From: Agromyces bauzanensis
Lineage (GTDB): Bacteria > Actinomycetota > Actinomycetes > Actinomycetales > Microbacteriaceae
Assembly (NCBI RefSeq): GCF_014645655.1
Contig: NZ_BMMD01000001.1
Coordinates: 28,229-92,228 of the forward strand
DNA length: 64,000 nucleotides
Direction of reading: 5' to 3'
A model generated the notes under the pieces. That model was not told the origin of the DNA. It ran no database searches and saw only the letters and a program-made list of their open reading frames with translations. A program made the translations under genes and the position numbers. Below are positions 26,864 to 34,398 of the stretch, in pieces. Positions within the stretch are counted from its first letter, which is position 1. Each line of letters begins with the position of its first letter.

Positions 26864-28140
26864 CCGGGCGTGCCGGCCGGGTGCGCTCCGGCGTGGCGAA
26901 GGCAGCAGCGGCGCTCGCCGCGGCCACGACGATCGCGCTCGCGGGCGCCTCGCCCGCGCACGCCGACACGGTGCGCGACCTCGAGTACTGGCTCACCGAC
27001 TACGGCTTCACGACCGCGTGGACGTCGTCGCGCGGCGAGGGCGTCACGGTGGCGGTCATCGACACGGGCGTGAACGGCAACGTCGCCGAGCTGCGTGGCG
27101 CGGTGGTCGGCGGCACGGATGTCTCGGGCCTCGGCAGTCCCGACGGCCAGACCCCGGTCGGCGATGATCCGAGCCACGGCACACTCGTGGCGTCGCTCCT
27201 CGCGGGCCGCGGCACGGGCGAGGGCAACGGCGTCATCGGCGTCGCGCCCGCGGCCGACATCCTGACGGCGTCGGTCGCGTTCGGGCAGGACACCGGCGCC
27301 GAGAAGTCGAACGACGACCAGATCGCCGAGGCGGTGCGCTGGGCGGTCGATTCCGGCGCGGACATCATCAACATGTCGCTGACCCGGAACACCCGCGACT
27401 GGCCCGAGAGCTGGGACGACGCGTTCACGTACGCGTTCGAGCACGATGTGGTGGTCGTCGCCGCCGCCGGCAATCGCGGCAGCGGCACCAGCGAGGTCGG
27501 TGCGCCGGCCACCATCCCGGGCGTGCTGACGGTCGCGGGCGTCGATCGCGAGAAGAACGCGAGCTTCGACGCGAGCTCCCAGGGCATCACGATCGCGGCG
27601 GCGGCACCGAGCGAGGACCTTGTCGGCGTGCTGCCCGACGGCGGGTACGTGCAGTGGGACGGCACGAGCGCCGCGGCGCCGATCGTGTCGGGTCTCGTGG
27701 CGCTCGTTCGCAGCGAGTATCCCGAGCTGGATGCGGCGAACGTCATCGAACGAGTCATCCGTACGGCCGATCCGAACGGCCACGACGTGCCGAGCCCGCT
27801 CTACGGCTGGGGGCTCATCGATCCGGTCGCGGCGCTCACCGCCGACGTGCCGGGGGTCGATGCCAATCCGCTCGGCAGCCTCGCGGACTGGATCGAACTG
27901 CATCGGCGGGCGGACGTCGAGGCCCCTGCCACCGACGGCGAGAACCAGGAGATCGTGCCGATCGCCGACCCGCCGCCGCCCCGGTCGGACGGCGCGCAGA
28001 CCCTGCTCCCGACGGCCTGGACGTTGGCCTACATCACCGTCCCGCTCTCGTTGGTCGCCGGATTTGGTACGCTAGCAGCGCTGTTGGGCATCGGCGCCAC
28101 TCGGCATACCAAGCGGACTGTTCGCACTCGTGAGCAGTGA
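26860..28140 (+). CDS. secreted, membrane-anchored S8 serine protease (mycosin-like)
   Basis: Subtilisin-family protease of 426 residues. A signal peptide (basic start, AAALAAATTIALAGASPAHA) ends near residue 35. The catalytic triad is visible: Asp68 in VIDTGVNG, His106 in PSHGTLVAS and Ser270 in GTSAAAPI, with the oxyanion Asn in AAAGNRGSG. A Pro-rich linker (ADPPPPRS) leads to one C-terminal membrane helix (AYITVPLSLVAGFGTLAALLGIG) and a basic tail. This layout is that of mycosins, the proteases of type VII secretion, but no ESX genes are present in this window. The ATG overlaps the DUF501 stop. Confidence 0.88.
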   Translation: MTGRAGRVRSGVAKAAAALAAATTIALAGASPAHADTVRDLEYWLTDYGFTTAWTSSRGEGVTVAVIDTGVNGNVAELRGAVVGGTDVSGLGSPDGQTPVGDDPSHGTLVASLLAGRGTGEGNGVIGVAPAADILTASVAFGQDTGAEKSNDDQIAEAVRWAVDSGADIINMSLTRNTRDWPESWDDAFTYAFEHDVVVVAAAGNRGSGTSEVGAPATIPGVLTVAGVDREKNASFDASSQGITIAAAAPSEDLVGVLPDGGYVQWDGTSAAAPIVSGLVALVRSEYPELDAANVIERVIRTADPNGHDVPSPLYGWGLIDPVAALTADVPGVDANPLGSLADWIELHRRADVEAPATDGENQEIVPIADPPPPRSDGAQTLLPTAWTLAYITVPLSLVAGFGTLAALLGIGATRHTKRTVRTREQ

Positions 28141-28188
28141 TCGCACGCTCAGCCCGCTACTGATCAGAAACTGAGGAGTCCATTCACC

Positions 28189-29652
28189 GTGCCCAAGATT
28201 CTCATCGTCGGCGGCGGCTATGCGGGGTTCTACACAGCGTGGAAGCTCGAGAAGTGGCTGCGTTCCGGCGAGGCTGAGGTCACGATCGTCGACCCGCTTC
28301 CCTACATGACGTACCAGCCGTTCCTCCCCGAGGTGGCGGCCGGCTCGATCGAGCCGCGGCACTCGGTGGTCTCCCAGCGCCGGCACCTGAAGAAGACCAA
28401 CATCGTCTCGGCGAAGGTCACCGGCATCGACCACGCGACCAAGACCGCCACGATCACGCCCGAGCTCGCCGAGCCGTGGGAGTTCGAGTACGACGTCATC
28501 GTCGTCACGGGCGGCGCCGTCTCGCGCACCTTCCCGATTCCCGGCATCGCCGAGAACGCGATCGGGCTGAAGACGATCGAGGAGGCCGTCGCGATCCGCG
28601 ACCGCGTGGTCACCAACTTCGACAAGGCCGCGACCCTCCCCCCGGGGCCCGAGCGCGAACGCCTGCTCACGTTCGTCGTCGTCGGGGGCGGCTTCGCGGG
28701 CATCGAGGTGTTCGCCGAGCTCCGCTCGTTCGCGAGCGCTCTGCTCGAGTACTACCCGCAGCTCACGTTCGACGAGACGCACTTCCACCTCATCGAGGCC
28801 ATGGGCCGCATCATGCCCGAGGTCTCGCTTCCGACCAGCCACTGGGTGATCAAGCACCTCGCCCAGCGCGGCGCCGAGATCCACCTCGACACTCAGCTCA
28901 CGAGCGCCGTCGACGGCAGGATCGAGCTCTCGACCGGCGAGACCTTCGAGTCCGACCTCATCGTCTGGACCGCCGGCGTGATGGCCAACCCGGCCATCGT
29001 GCGCACCAGCGACCTTCCCGTCGAGGAGCGCGGCCGCATCCTCACCCGCGCCGACCTCCGGGTGGGCGACGAGGACGACTGGGTGGCCGACGCATGGGCC
29101 GCCGGCGACATCGCCGCGGTGCCCGACCTCTCGGGTGGTGGCGTCGGCGGGTACTGCGTGCCGAACGCGCAGCACGCCGTGCGTCAGGGCAAGCTCCTCG
29201 CCAAGAACATCGTCGCGGTGCTCCGGGGCGAGGAGCCGAAGGAGTACTTCCACAAGAACCTCGGTGCGGTCGCCGGTCTCGGCATCGGCTCGGGCGTCTT
29301 CCAGTCGGGCAACCTCGCCCTCAAGGGGCTCATCGCCTGGTTCGCCCACCGCGGCTACCACGGCCTCGCCATGCCGAGCTGGGAGCGCAAGTTTCGCGTG
29401 TTCTGGGGCTGGTGGAACAACTTCTGGCTCGGTCGCGACATCGTGTCGCTCGCCGCGCTCCAGGACCCGCGCGCACAGTTCGAGGCGTTCGCCGCCCGTC
29501 CGAAGCCACCCGCCGCGGCGGCTCCTGCGCCGGCACCCGCGGTCGCGGCATCCGCTGGCGACACCTCGAAGACCGTGAGGACGACGGCCGGAGCCGGGGT
29601 GTCCAGGCCGGCCAAGGTCGAAGCCAAGGGCGAGCCGGTCGCGGCGAAGTAG
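28189..29652 (+). CDS. ndh: type II NADH dehydrogenase (NDH-2)
   Basis: Non-proton-pumping FAD enzyme passing electrons from NADH to menaquinone at the membrane face. The 487 residues have two Rossmann motifs: ILIVGGGYAGFYTAWKLE at the N-terminus (FAD) and FVVVGGGFAGIEVFAEL mid-protein (NADH). DAWAAGDIAAVPD is the second FAD motif, followed by CVPNAQHAVRQGKLLAKNI. The C-terminus (LKGLIAWFAHRGYHGLAMPSWE and WGWWNNFWLGRD) forms the amphipathic membrane-docking part. An Ala/Pro-rich tail of ~45 residues follows. GTG start at 28189 with TGAGGAG upstream. Confidence 0.94.
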   Translation: MPKILIVGGGYAGFYTAWKLEKWLRSGEAEVTIVDPLPYMTYQPFLPEVAAGSIEPRHSVVSQRRHLKKTNIVSAKVTGIDHATKTATITPELAEPWEFEYDVIVVTGGAVSRTFPIPGIAENAIGLKTIEEAVAIRDRVVTNFDKAATLPPGPERERLLTFVVVGGGFAGIEVFAELRSFASALLEYYPQLTFDETHFHLIEAMGRIMPEVSLPTSHWVIKHLAQRGAEIHLDTQLTSAVDGRIELSTGETFESDLIVWTAGVMANPAIVRTSDLPVEERGRILTRADLRVGDEDDWVADAWAAGDIAAVPDLSGGGVGGYCVPNAQHAVRQGKLLAKNIVAVLRGEEPKEYFHKNLGAVAGLGIGSGVFQSGNLALKGLIAWFAHRGYHGLAMPSWERKFRVFWGWWNNFWLGRDIVSLAALQDPRAQFEAFAARPKPPAAAAPAPAPAVAASAGDTSKTVRTTAGAGVSRPAKVEAKGEPVAAK

Positions 29653-29658
29653 TGTGGA

Positions 29659-29684
29659 GCGGTGCCGCCACGGCGTGGCACCGC
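29659..29684 (+). terminator. hairpin between ndh and tRNA-Leu
   Basis: An 8-bp perfect stem (GCGGTGCC / GGCACCGC) with a 10-base loop ends exactly at the first base of the tRNA. It may terminate ndh or serve as a processing boundary for a joint transcript. Confidence 0.4.
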
Positions 29685-29758
29685 GCTCCCGTAGCCCAAT
29701 CGGCAGAGGCAGGCGACTTAAAATCGCCTCAGTCTGGGTTCGAGTCCCAGCGGGAGCA
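29685..29758 (+). tRNA. tRNA-Leu (anticodon TAA), short variable loop
   Basis: Acceptor stem 29685-29691 with 29751-29757, anticodon stem GGCGA/TCGCC around CTTAAAA (anticodon TAA at 29719-29721), T arm CTGGG-TTCGAGT-CCCAG, discriminator A. CCA is not encoded. The variable region is only five bases (TCAGT), whereas bacterial tRNA-Leu is normally a class II tRNA with a long variable arm. The codon it reads, UUA, is very rare in this window. Confidence 0.88.
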
Positions 29759-29771
29759 CCGCCCACGTGCG

Positions 29772-30008
29772 TCACTCGAGGAGCTTCCAGAACGAGTCCT
29801 TGCGGGTGATCCTGCCGTCGTCGTCGTACTCGAGCAGGTCGACGCCGCGCACCTCGAGCGACTGGCCCGCGATGGAGGTGCCGGTGGGCGTCGATTCGGA
29901 CACGCCGAAGCCGTCGGAGCAGACCAAGTGCCGATCGTTGCCGTAGTGCACGTCGGGGATGCCCTTGTACCGCCTCGCGAGGCCGGCTCGAACCCCCGCC
30001 TTGCCCGT
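29772..30008 (-). pseudogene. C-terminal fragment of a SnoaL/NTF2-like protein
   Basis: The open frame ends RYKGIPDVHYGNDRHLVCSDG, VRGVDLLEYDDDGRITRKDSFWKLLE, the C-terminal half of a nuclear-transport-factor-2-like protein. No N-terminal helix precedes it: going upstream on the minus strand the homology stops at about 30008, where sequence of a second prs copy begins on the other strand. It is thus a truncated gene at a recombination junction. The exact junction is uncertain by some ten bases. Confidence 0.65.
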
Positions 30009-30469
30009 GAACCGGTCGCGGTCGAGCACTTCCGGAAGCAGCTGGACCCCGCGATGCTGACCGTCGTCTCCCCGGACATGGGCCGGGTGCGCGTCGCTGA
30101 CATCTGGAGCGACAAGCTCGGCGCCCCGCTCGCGATCATCCACACGCGACACGCTGGTGCCCAACCGGGTCTGCGTGCAAGAGATCGTCGGTGGAGTCCA
30201 GGGCCGGGTATGCCTGCTCGTCGACGACATGATCGACACGGGCCGCACGATCGTCAGAGCCGTCGAGGTACTCAAGACCAATGGTGCGATCGGCGTCGTG
30301 GTCGCGGCGACCCACGCGATCCTCTCCGATCCGGCGACCGAGATCCTGCAGCGAGTTCATCGACTCGGTCGTCGTCACCGACACGCTCCCGATTCCGGAG
30401 GAGAAGCGGTGGGACCACGACGCCTTCGACGACGGCTCGGTCACCTCGATGTTCGATGGTGCTGCTTAG
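30006..30469 (+). pseudogene. 3' fragment of a second prs gene
   Basis: Matches residues ~158-325 of the intact prs at 4852-5829: VEHFRKQLDP, then TVVSPDMGRVRVADIWSDKL with identical following residues, and the PRPP loop DDMIDTGRT. The frame breaks at about 30150 (around five bases lost after IIHTR) and again at about 30353 (two bases lost after EILQ). Near the end KRWDHDAFDDGSVTSMFDGAA lacks ~17 residues present in the intact copy. The 5' half is absent. It differs from the intact gene at many third positions, so it is an old paralogue rather than a fresh duplication. Confidence 0.88.
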
Positions 30470-30564
30470 GGACCGCTCGGGGCGGAGCGCCCGGCACCGC
30501 GCGACATCGCGCGATCGGATGACCCGGCCGCTGCGTTGCGGGTGCACCGCGCGCGCTCGCACCA

Positions 30565-31941
30565 TCACGCGGGCTGCGGCACGCGTACGAGCTTCTTGTT
30601 GGCGAACTCGCTCATCCCGTACTTGCCGAGCTCGCGGCCGACGCCGGAGCGCTTCACTCCGCCGAACGGCAGCTCCGCGGAGCTCCCGGTGACCGCGTTG
30701 ATCCACACCATCCCGGTCTCCAGATCCCCCGCCAGCTCGCGAGCGAGGTCGAGGTTCTTCGTGAAGATGCTGCCGCCCAAGCCGAACGGCGAGGAGTTCG
30801 CCAACTCGACCGCCGCCTGCGGCGACGGCACGCGGAAGACCGTCGCAACCGGACCGAACAACTCCTCGGAGAACGCACGCATCTCGGAGGTGACCCCGGT
30901 GAGCACGGCGGGCGCATAGTAAGCTCCACCGCCGTCCGGTTGCGGTGCCGAGTGCAGCTCAGCGCCCTTGTCGACCGCGTCCTTGACGAGCTCGCCGAGA
31001 TCCTTGGCGGCCTGCGCCGAGGAGAGCGGCCCGACCATGGTGGCGGGATCAGTGGGGTCGCCGGTGGGGATCTGCGTCATCGCGCCGATGAACTTCTGGG
31101 TGAACTCGTCGTACACCGAATCGACGACGATGAACCGCTTCGACGCGGTACACGCCTGCCCGGCGTTCATCACCCGGCCCATGACGGCCTCCTTGACCGC
31201 GCCGTCGACGTCGGCGTCTTCGAGCACGATGAACGGATCCGAGCCGCCCAGCTCGAGCACGTAGCGCTTCATGTGTCGACCGGCCACCTCGCCCACCGCC
31301 GAGCCCGCCTTCTCCGACCCGGTGAGGGAGACGCCCTGCACGCGCGGGTCGGCGATGATCTCGGCGACCTGACGGCTGTCGATGAACGCGTTGATGTAGG
31401 CATCCTTCGGGATGCCGGCGTCGTGCAGCAGCTTCTCCATCGCCAAGGCCGACTGCGGGCAGTTGCGCGCATGCTTGAGCACGATGGTGTTGCCGAGAGC
31501 CAGATTCGGGGCGGCGAACCTGGCCACCTGGTAATAGGGGAAGTTCCACGGCATGACGCCCAGGATGACGCCGATCGGCTCGGTGCGGACGACGGCCTCG
31601 CCGCCGCCGACAGCATCGAGCACCTCGTCGGCGAGGAACTTCTCCGCGTTCTCGGCGTAGTACTTGAAGATCGAGGCGACGAGCATCACCTCGCCCTGGG
31701 CCTGCATCAGCGGCTTGCCCATCTCGAGGGTGAGCAACTTCGCCAGTTCGTCGATGCGCTCGGTGCTCAGCTGCGCGGCGCGTGCGAGCGCCGCGGTGCG
31801 CTGGGCCAACGGCGTCTCCCGCCACGACAGGTACGCGGTGTGGGCCCGGTCGAGGATCGCGTCGACCTCGCGGTCGCTGATCACCGGAAACTCGGCGAGT
31901 GCTTCGCCGGTCGCCGGATTGATGGTGGCGTATGCGCCCAC
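30565..31941 (-). CDS. NAD(P)-dependent aldehyde dehydrogenase (succinate-semialdehyde type)
   Basis: Oxidises an aldehyde to the acid. The 458 residues carry the ALDH landmarks: GVMPWNFPYYQVARFAAPNL, the cofactor Lys region IVLKHARNCPQSA, LTGSEKAGSAVG, the general base Glu in VLELGGSDPFIVLEDAD and the nucleophile Cys in NAGQACTASKRF. PFGGVKRSGVGRELGKYG closes the protein. Best match by eye is the GabD/SSADH-like group; the substrate is likely the product of the divergent alcohol dehydrogenase. GTG start at 31941 with GAGGAG upstream. A 305-base control region separates the two genes. Confidence 0.9.
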   Translation of the reverse strand: MGAYATINPATGEALAEFPVISDREVDAILDRAHTAYLSWRETPLAQRTAALARAAQLSTERIDELAKLLTLEMGKPLMQAQGEVMLVASIFKYYAENAEKFLADEVLDAVGGGEAVVRTEPIGVILGVMPWNFPYYQVARFAAPNLALGNTIVLKHARNCPQSALAMEKLLHDAGIPKDAYINAFIDSRQVAEIIADPRVQGVSLTGSEKAGSAVGEVAGRHMKRYVLELGGSDPFIVLEDADVDGAVKEAVMGRVMNAGQACTASKRFIVVDSVYDEFTQKFIGAMTQIPTGDPTDPATMVGPLSSAQAAKDLGELVKDAVDKGAELHSAPQPDGGGAYYAPAVLTGVTSEMRAFSEELFGPVATVFRVPSPQAAVELANSSPFGLGGSIFTKNLDLARELAGDLETGMVWINAVTGSSAELPFGGVKRSGVGRELGKYGMSEFANKKLVRVPQPA

Positions 31942-32131
31942 AGGCTTGTCTCCTCAGCTCCGTTGCCAGGTTCCGTGCGTGTCCCGTGCGCTCGCGCGGA
32001 CCATTCCGCAACAGCTCGTCTGGTCTTCACAGGCTGCCACCGCTGCGGGGGCATGTCAATGCGCACTGCCGCGGCGACTCGGGGCCGGGAAGCCGTGACC
32101 GCACCTTGCACCACTCGTGCGCGAGCATCCC

Positions 32132-32160
32132 GTGTGCAGACTCGCTCGCTCGTTGCACAC
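32132..32160. promoter_or_regulatory. inverted repeat over the ADH -35 region
   Basis: GTGTGCA (32132-32138) and TGCACAC (32154-32160) are perfect inverted arms 15 bases apart, and the right arm covers the TTGCAC -35 element. A further TTGCAC is at 32105. The spacing of about two helical turns fits a dimeric regulator, none of which is encoded next to it in intact form. Confidence 0.45.
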
Positions 32161-32182
32161 GGGGCCGGGGCAGGCATAGCCT
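32153..32182 (+). promoter_or_regulatory. promoter of the ADH-MoxR-vWA operon
   Basis: TTGCAC (32153-32158), an 18-base spacer and TAGCCT (32177-32182) form the best full promoter in the 305-base divergent gap. A start near 32189 leaves a leader of about 58 bases with AAGGAGAG before the ATG. The rest of the gap holds no gene that I can see. Confidence 0.55.
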
Positions 32183-32246
32183 GAACCCACGCTGACCAGC
32201 TGCGTCAGTGGCTTGCTGTGACGAAGATGTCGAAGGAGAGATTGCC

Positions 32247-33362
32247 ATGAAGACCAAAGCGGCCGTGAACTGGGGCGTCGGCCAGGACTGGAGTATCGAA
32301 GAGCTCGAGCTCGACGATCCCAAGCACGGCGAGGTCCTCATCAAGCTTTCCGCGTCCGGGTTGTGCCACTCCGACGAACACATCCTCACCGGGGACATGC
32401 CGGTGCCGGCCCACCCCTACATCGGCGGCCACGAGGGCGCGGGCGTCGTCGAGCAGGTCGGCCCGGGAGTGGAGAGCCTCAAGGTCGGCGATCATGTCGT
32501 GCTGAGCTTCATCCCGGCGTGCGGCCGGTGCAAGATGTGCTCGACGGGTCACCAGAACCTCTGCGATCTCGGCGCCGGGATCCTCGAGGGTCTGCAGATC
32601 ACCGACGGGACCTCCCGCCACCACGTCAAGGGCGAGGATGCCCGACTGATGTGCGTGCTCGGCACCTTCTCCCCCTACACCGTCGTGAACGAGGCATCCG
32701 CCGTGAAGATCGACGACGACATCCCGCTCGAGCTCGCGGCGCTCGTCGGATGCGGCGTGACCACCGGCTGGGGATCGGCGGTCAACAGCGCCGACGTGCA
32801 GCCGGGCGATGTGGTGGTCGTCGTCGGCGTGGGCGGGATCGGCTCCAACGCGGTGCAGGGCGCGCGGATCGCCGGGGCGAAGTACATCGTCGCGGTCGAT
32901 CCGGTGGAGTTCAAGCGCGAGAACGCGCAATCGCTCGGCGCCACCCACACCGCCGCGAGCATCGAGGAGGCGTTCCCGCTCGTGCAGCAGATCACACGCG
33001 GTGCGATGGCCGATGCGGTCATCTACACGGCAGGGGTCGTGGAGGGGGCGCTGATCGCGGGCATCATGGCGCTGACCACGAAGGGCGGCACCGCGGTGGT
33101 CACCGGCATCGGCCATGGCTCCCAGATGGACGTGACGATGTCGCTGTTCGATCTGACGCTTTCGCAGAAGCGGCTGCAGGGCTCGCTGTTCGGTGAGGCC
33201 AACCCGCGCGCCGACATCCCGCGCCTGCTGAGCCTCTACCAGAACGGGCAGCTGAAGCTCAACGAGCTCGTCACCAAGACCTACAGCCTCGAGGAGATCA
33301 ACCAGGGCTATCAGGACATGCGCGACGGCAAGAACATCCGCGGCGTGATCGTCTACAACTGA
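32247..33362 (+). CDS. zinc-dependent alcohol dehydrogenase, NDMA-dependent type
   Basis: Medium-chain dehydrogenase/reductase of 371 residues. The catalytic zinc site shows GLCHSDEHIL (Cys40) and GGHEGAGVV. The structural zinc lobe is CGRCKMCSTGHQNLC, and the NAD fold is VVVVGVGGIGSNAVQGARIAGA. Text such as ILEGLQITDGTSRHH and the ending INQGYQDMRDGKNIRGVIVYN match my memory of the Rxyl_3153-type NDMA-dependent alcohol dehydrogenases, whose NADH is bound tightly and recycled by an external acceptor, in several species linked to mycofactocin. No mycofactocin genes are in the window. ATG at 32247 with AAGGAGAG; MoxR follows after one base. Confidence 0.88.
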   Translation: MKTKAAVNWGVGQDWSIEELELDDPKHGEVLIKLSASGLCHSDEHILTGDMPVPAHPYIGGHEGAGVVEQVGPGVESLKVGDHVVLSFIPACGRCKMCSTGHQNLCDLGAGILEGLQITDGTSRHHVKGEDARLMCVLGTFSPYTVVNEASAVKIDDDIPLELAALVGCGVTTGWGSAVNSADVQPGDVVVVVGVGGIGSNAVQGARIAGAKYIVAVDPVEFKRENAQSLGATHTAASIEEAFPLVQQITRGAMADAVIYTAGVVEGALIAGIMALTTKGGTAVVTGIGHGSQMDVTMSLFDLTLSQKRLQGSLFGEANPRADIPRLLSLYQNGQLKLNELVTKTYSLEEINQGYQDMRDGKNIRGVIVYN

Positions 33363-33363
33363 C

Positions 33364-34398
33364 GTGACCTCGCACCAGGGGATCGCCGCGAGTCCGCCGA
33401 GCGGGGTCGCGGCGATCCTCACCCCGGCCACCCTCGCCGCCTTCGATGAGGCGGTGATCGGTCGTCGTCGCGAGACCGAGGTACTCCTGGCGGCACTGGC
33501 GGCGGGTCGCCACGTCGTCCTGGAAGGCCCGCCGGGCACCGGCAAGTCCACCTTGCTGCGCACGCTTGCGGACGCCGCAGGCATCGGCCTGGTCTTCGTG
33601 GAGGGCAGCGCCGAGTTGACCCCTGGTCGACTGGTCGGCAGCCACGACCCGAGTCGGCTGCTCGCCGAGGGATACCGCGATGAGAACTTCCTCGACGGCC
33701 CGCTCGTGCAGGCGATGCGGGCCGGCGCGCTGCTGTACCTCGAGGAGCTCAACCGCGTTCCCGAGGAGACCATCAACGTCCTGATCACGGTGATGAGCGA
33801 GGGCGAGCTGCATGTTCCGCGCCTTGGTCTCGTGCCGGCGGCGCCGGGGTTCGCTCTCGTCGCAGCGATGAATCCGTTCGACGCGGTCGGCACCGCTCGG
33901 ATCTCCGCGGCCGTGTACGACCGCACCTGTCGCATCCGGATGGACTACCAGAGTGCCGCCGATGAGAAACGCGTGGTCGAGCGCGCCGTCAACGCCGACG
34001 GTGCCGCCGCGGTGCCCGACGGGAGTCGGCAGCCGCTCGAGGTCGACCTCGTGGTCGCCCTCGTGCGCGCGACCCGCAGCCACCCCGACGTCCGCATCGG
34101 TTCGTCGGTACGCGGTGCCATCGACATGATGCTCGTCGCCGACCGGCTCGCCGTGCTGCGCGGCACGGACGCAACGGATGCGGGTGTCAGTCTGGATGCG
34201 GCGCTCGCCGCACTGACCGGACGCATCCGGGTGCAGGAGGGGGGCGAGCGCAGCGCCGAGGACATCATCATCGAGCTGTGGCATCGCGTATACGGTCCGA
34301 CCGCGGTACCGCAACCGGGAGCGGACGCGGGGGCCGAACCGGGAAAAGCGCGCGGGGCGACCGGCCCCACCCGACCGGCGCCCCTCGCAACGGGCTGA
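33364..34398 (+). CDS. MoxR-type AAA+ ATPase
   Basis: AAA+ ATPase of 344 residues. Walker A is GPPGTGKS (residues 55-62), Walker B LLYLEELNRVPEETINVL (~121-138), sensor 1 ALVAAMNPFD, then the Arg-finger/sensor 2 part EDIIIELWHRV. This is the MoxR/NirQ/CbbQ group, which works with a vWA protein to remodel or load metal or cofactor into a target enzyme. The GTG start is one base after the ADH stop and the vWA gene follows, so the ADH is the obvious client. The last ~30 residues are a Pro/Gly/Ala tail overlapping the vWA frame. Confidence 0.88.
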   Translation: MTSHQGIAASPPSGVAAILTPATLAAFDEAVIGRRRETEVLLAALAAGRHVVLEGPPGTGKSTLLRTLADAAGIGLVFVEGSAELTPGRLVGSHDPSRLLAEGYRDENFLDGPLVQAMRAGALLYLEELNRVPEETINVLITVMSEGELHVPRLGLVPAAPGFALVAAMNPFDAVGTARISAAVYDRTCRIRMDYQSAADEKRVVERAVNADGAAAVPDGSRQPLEVDLVVALVRATRSHPDVRIGSSVRGAIDMMLVADRLAVLRGTDATDAGVSLDAALAALTGRIRVQEGGERSAEDIIIELWHRVYGPTAVPQPGADAGAEPGKARGATGPTRPAPLATG

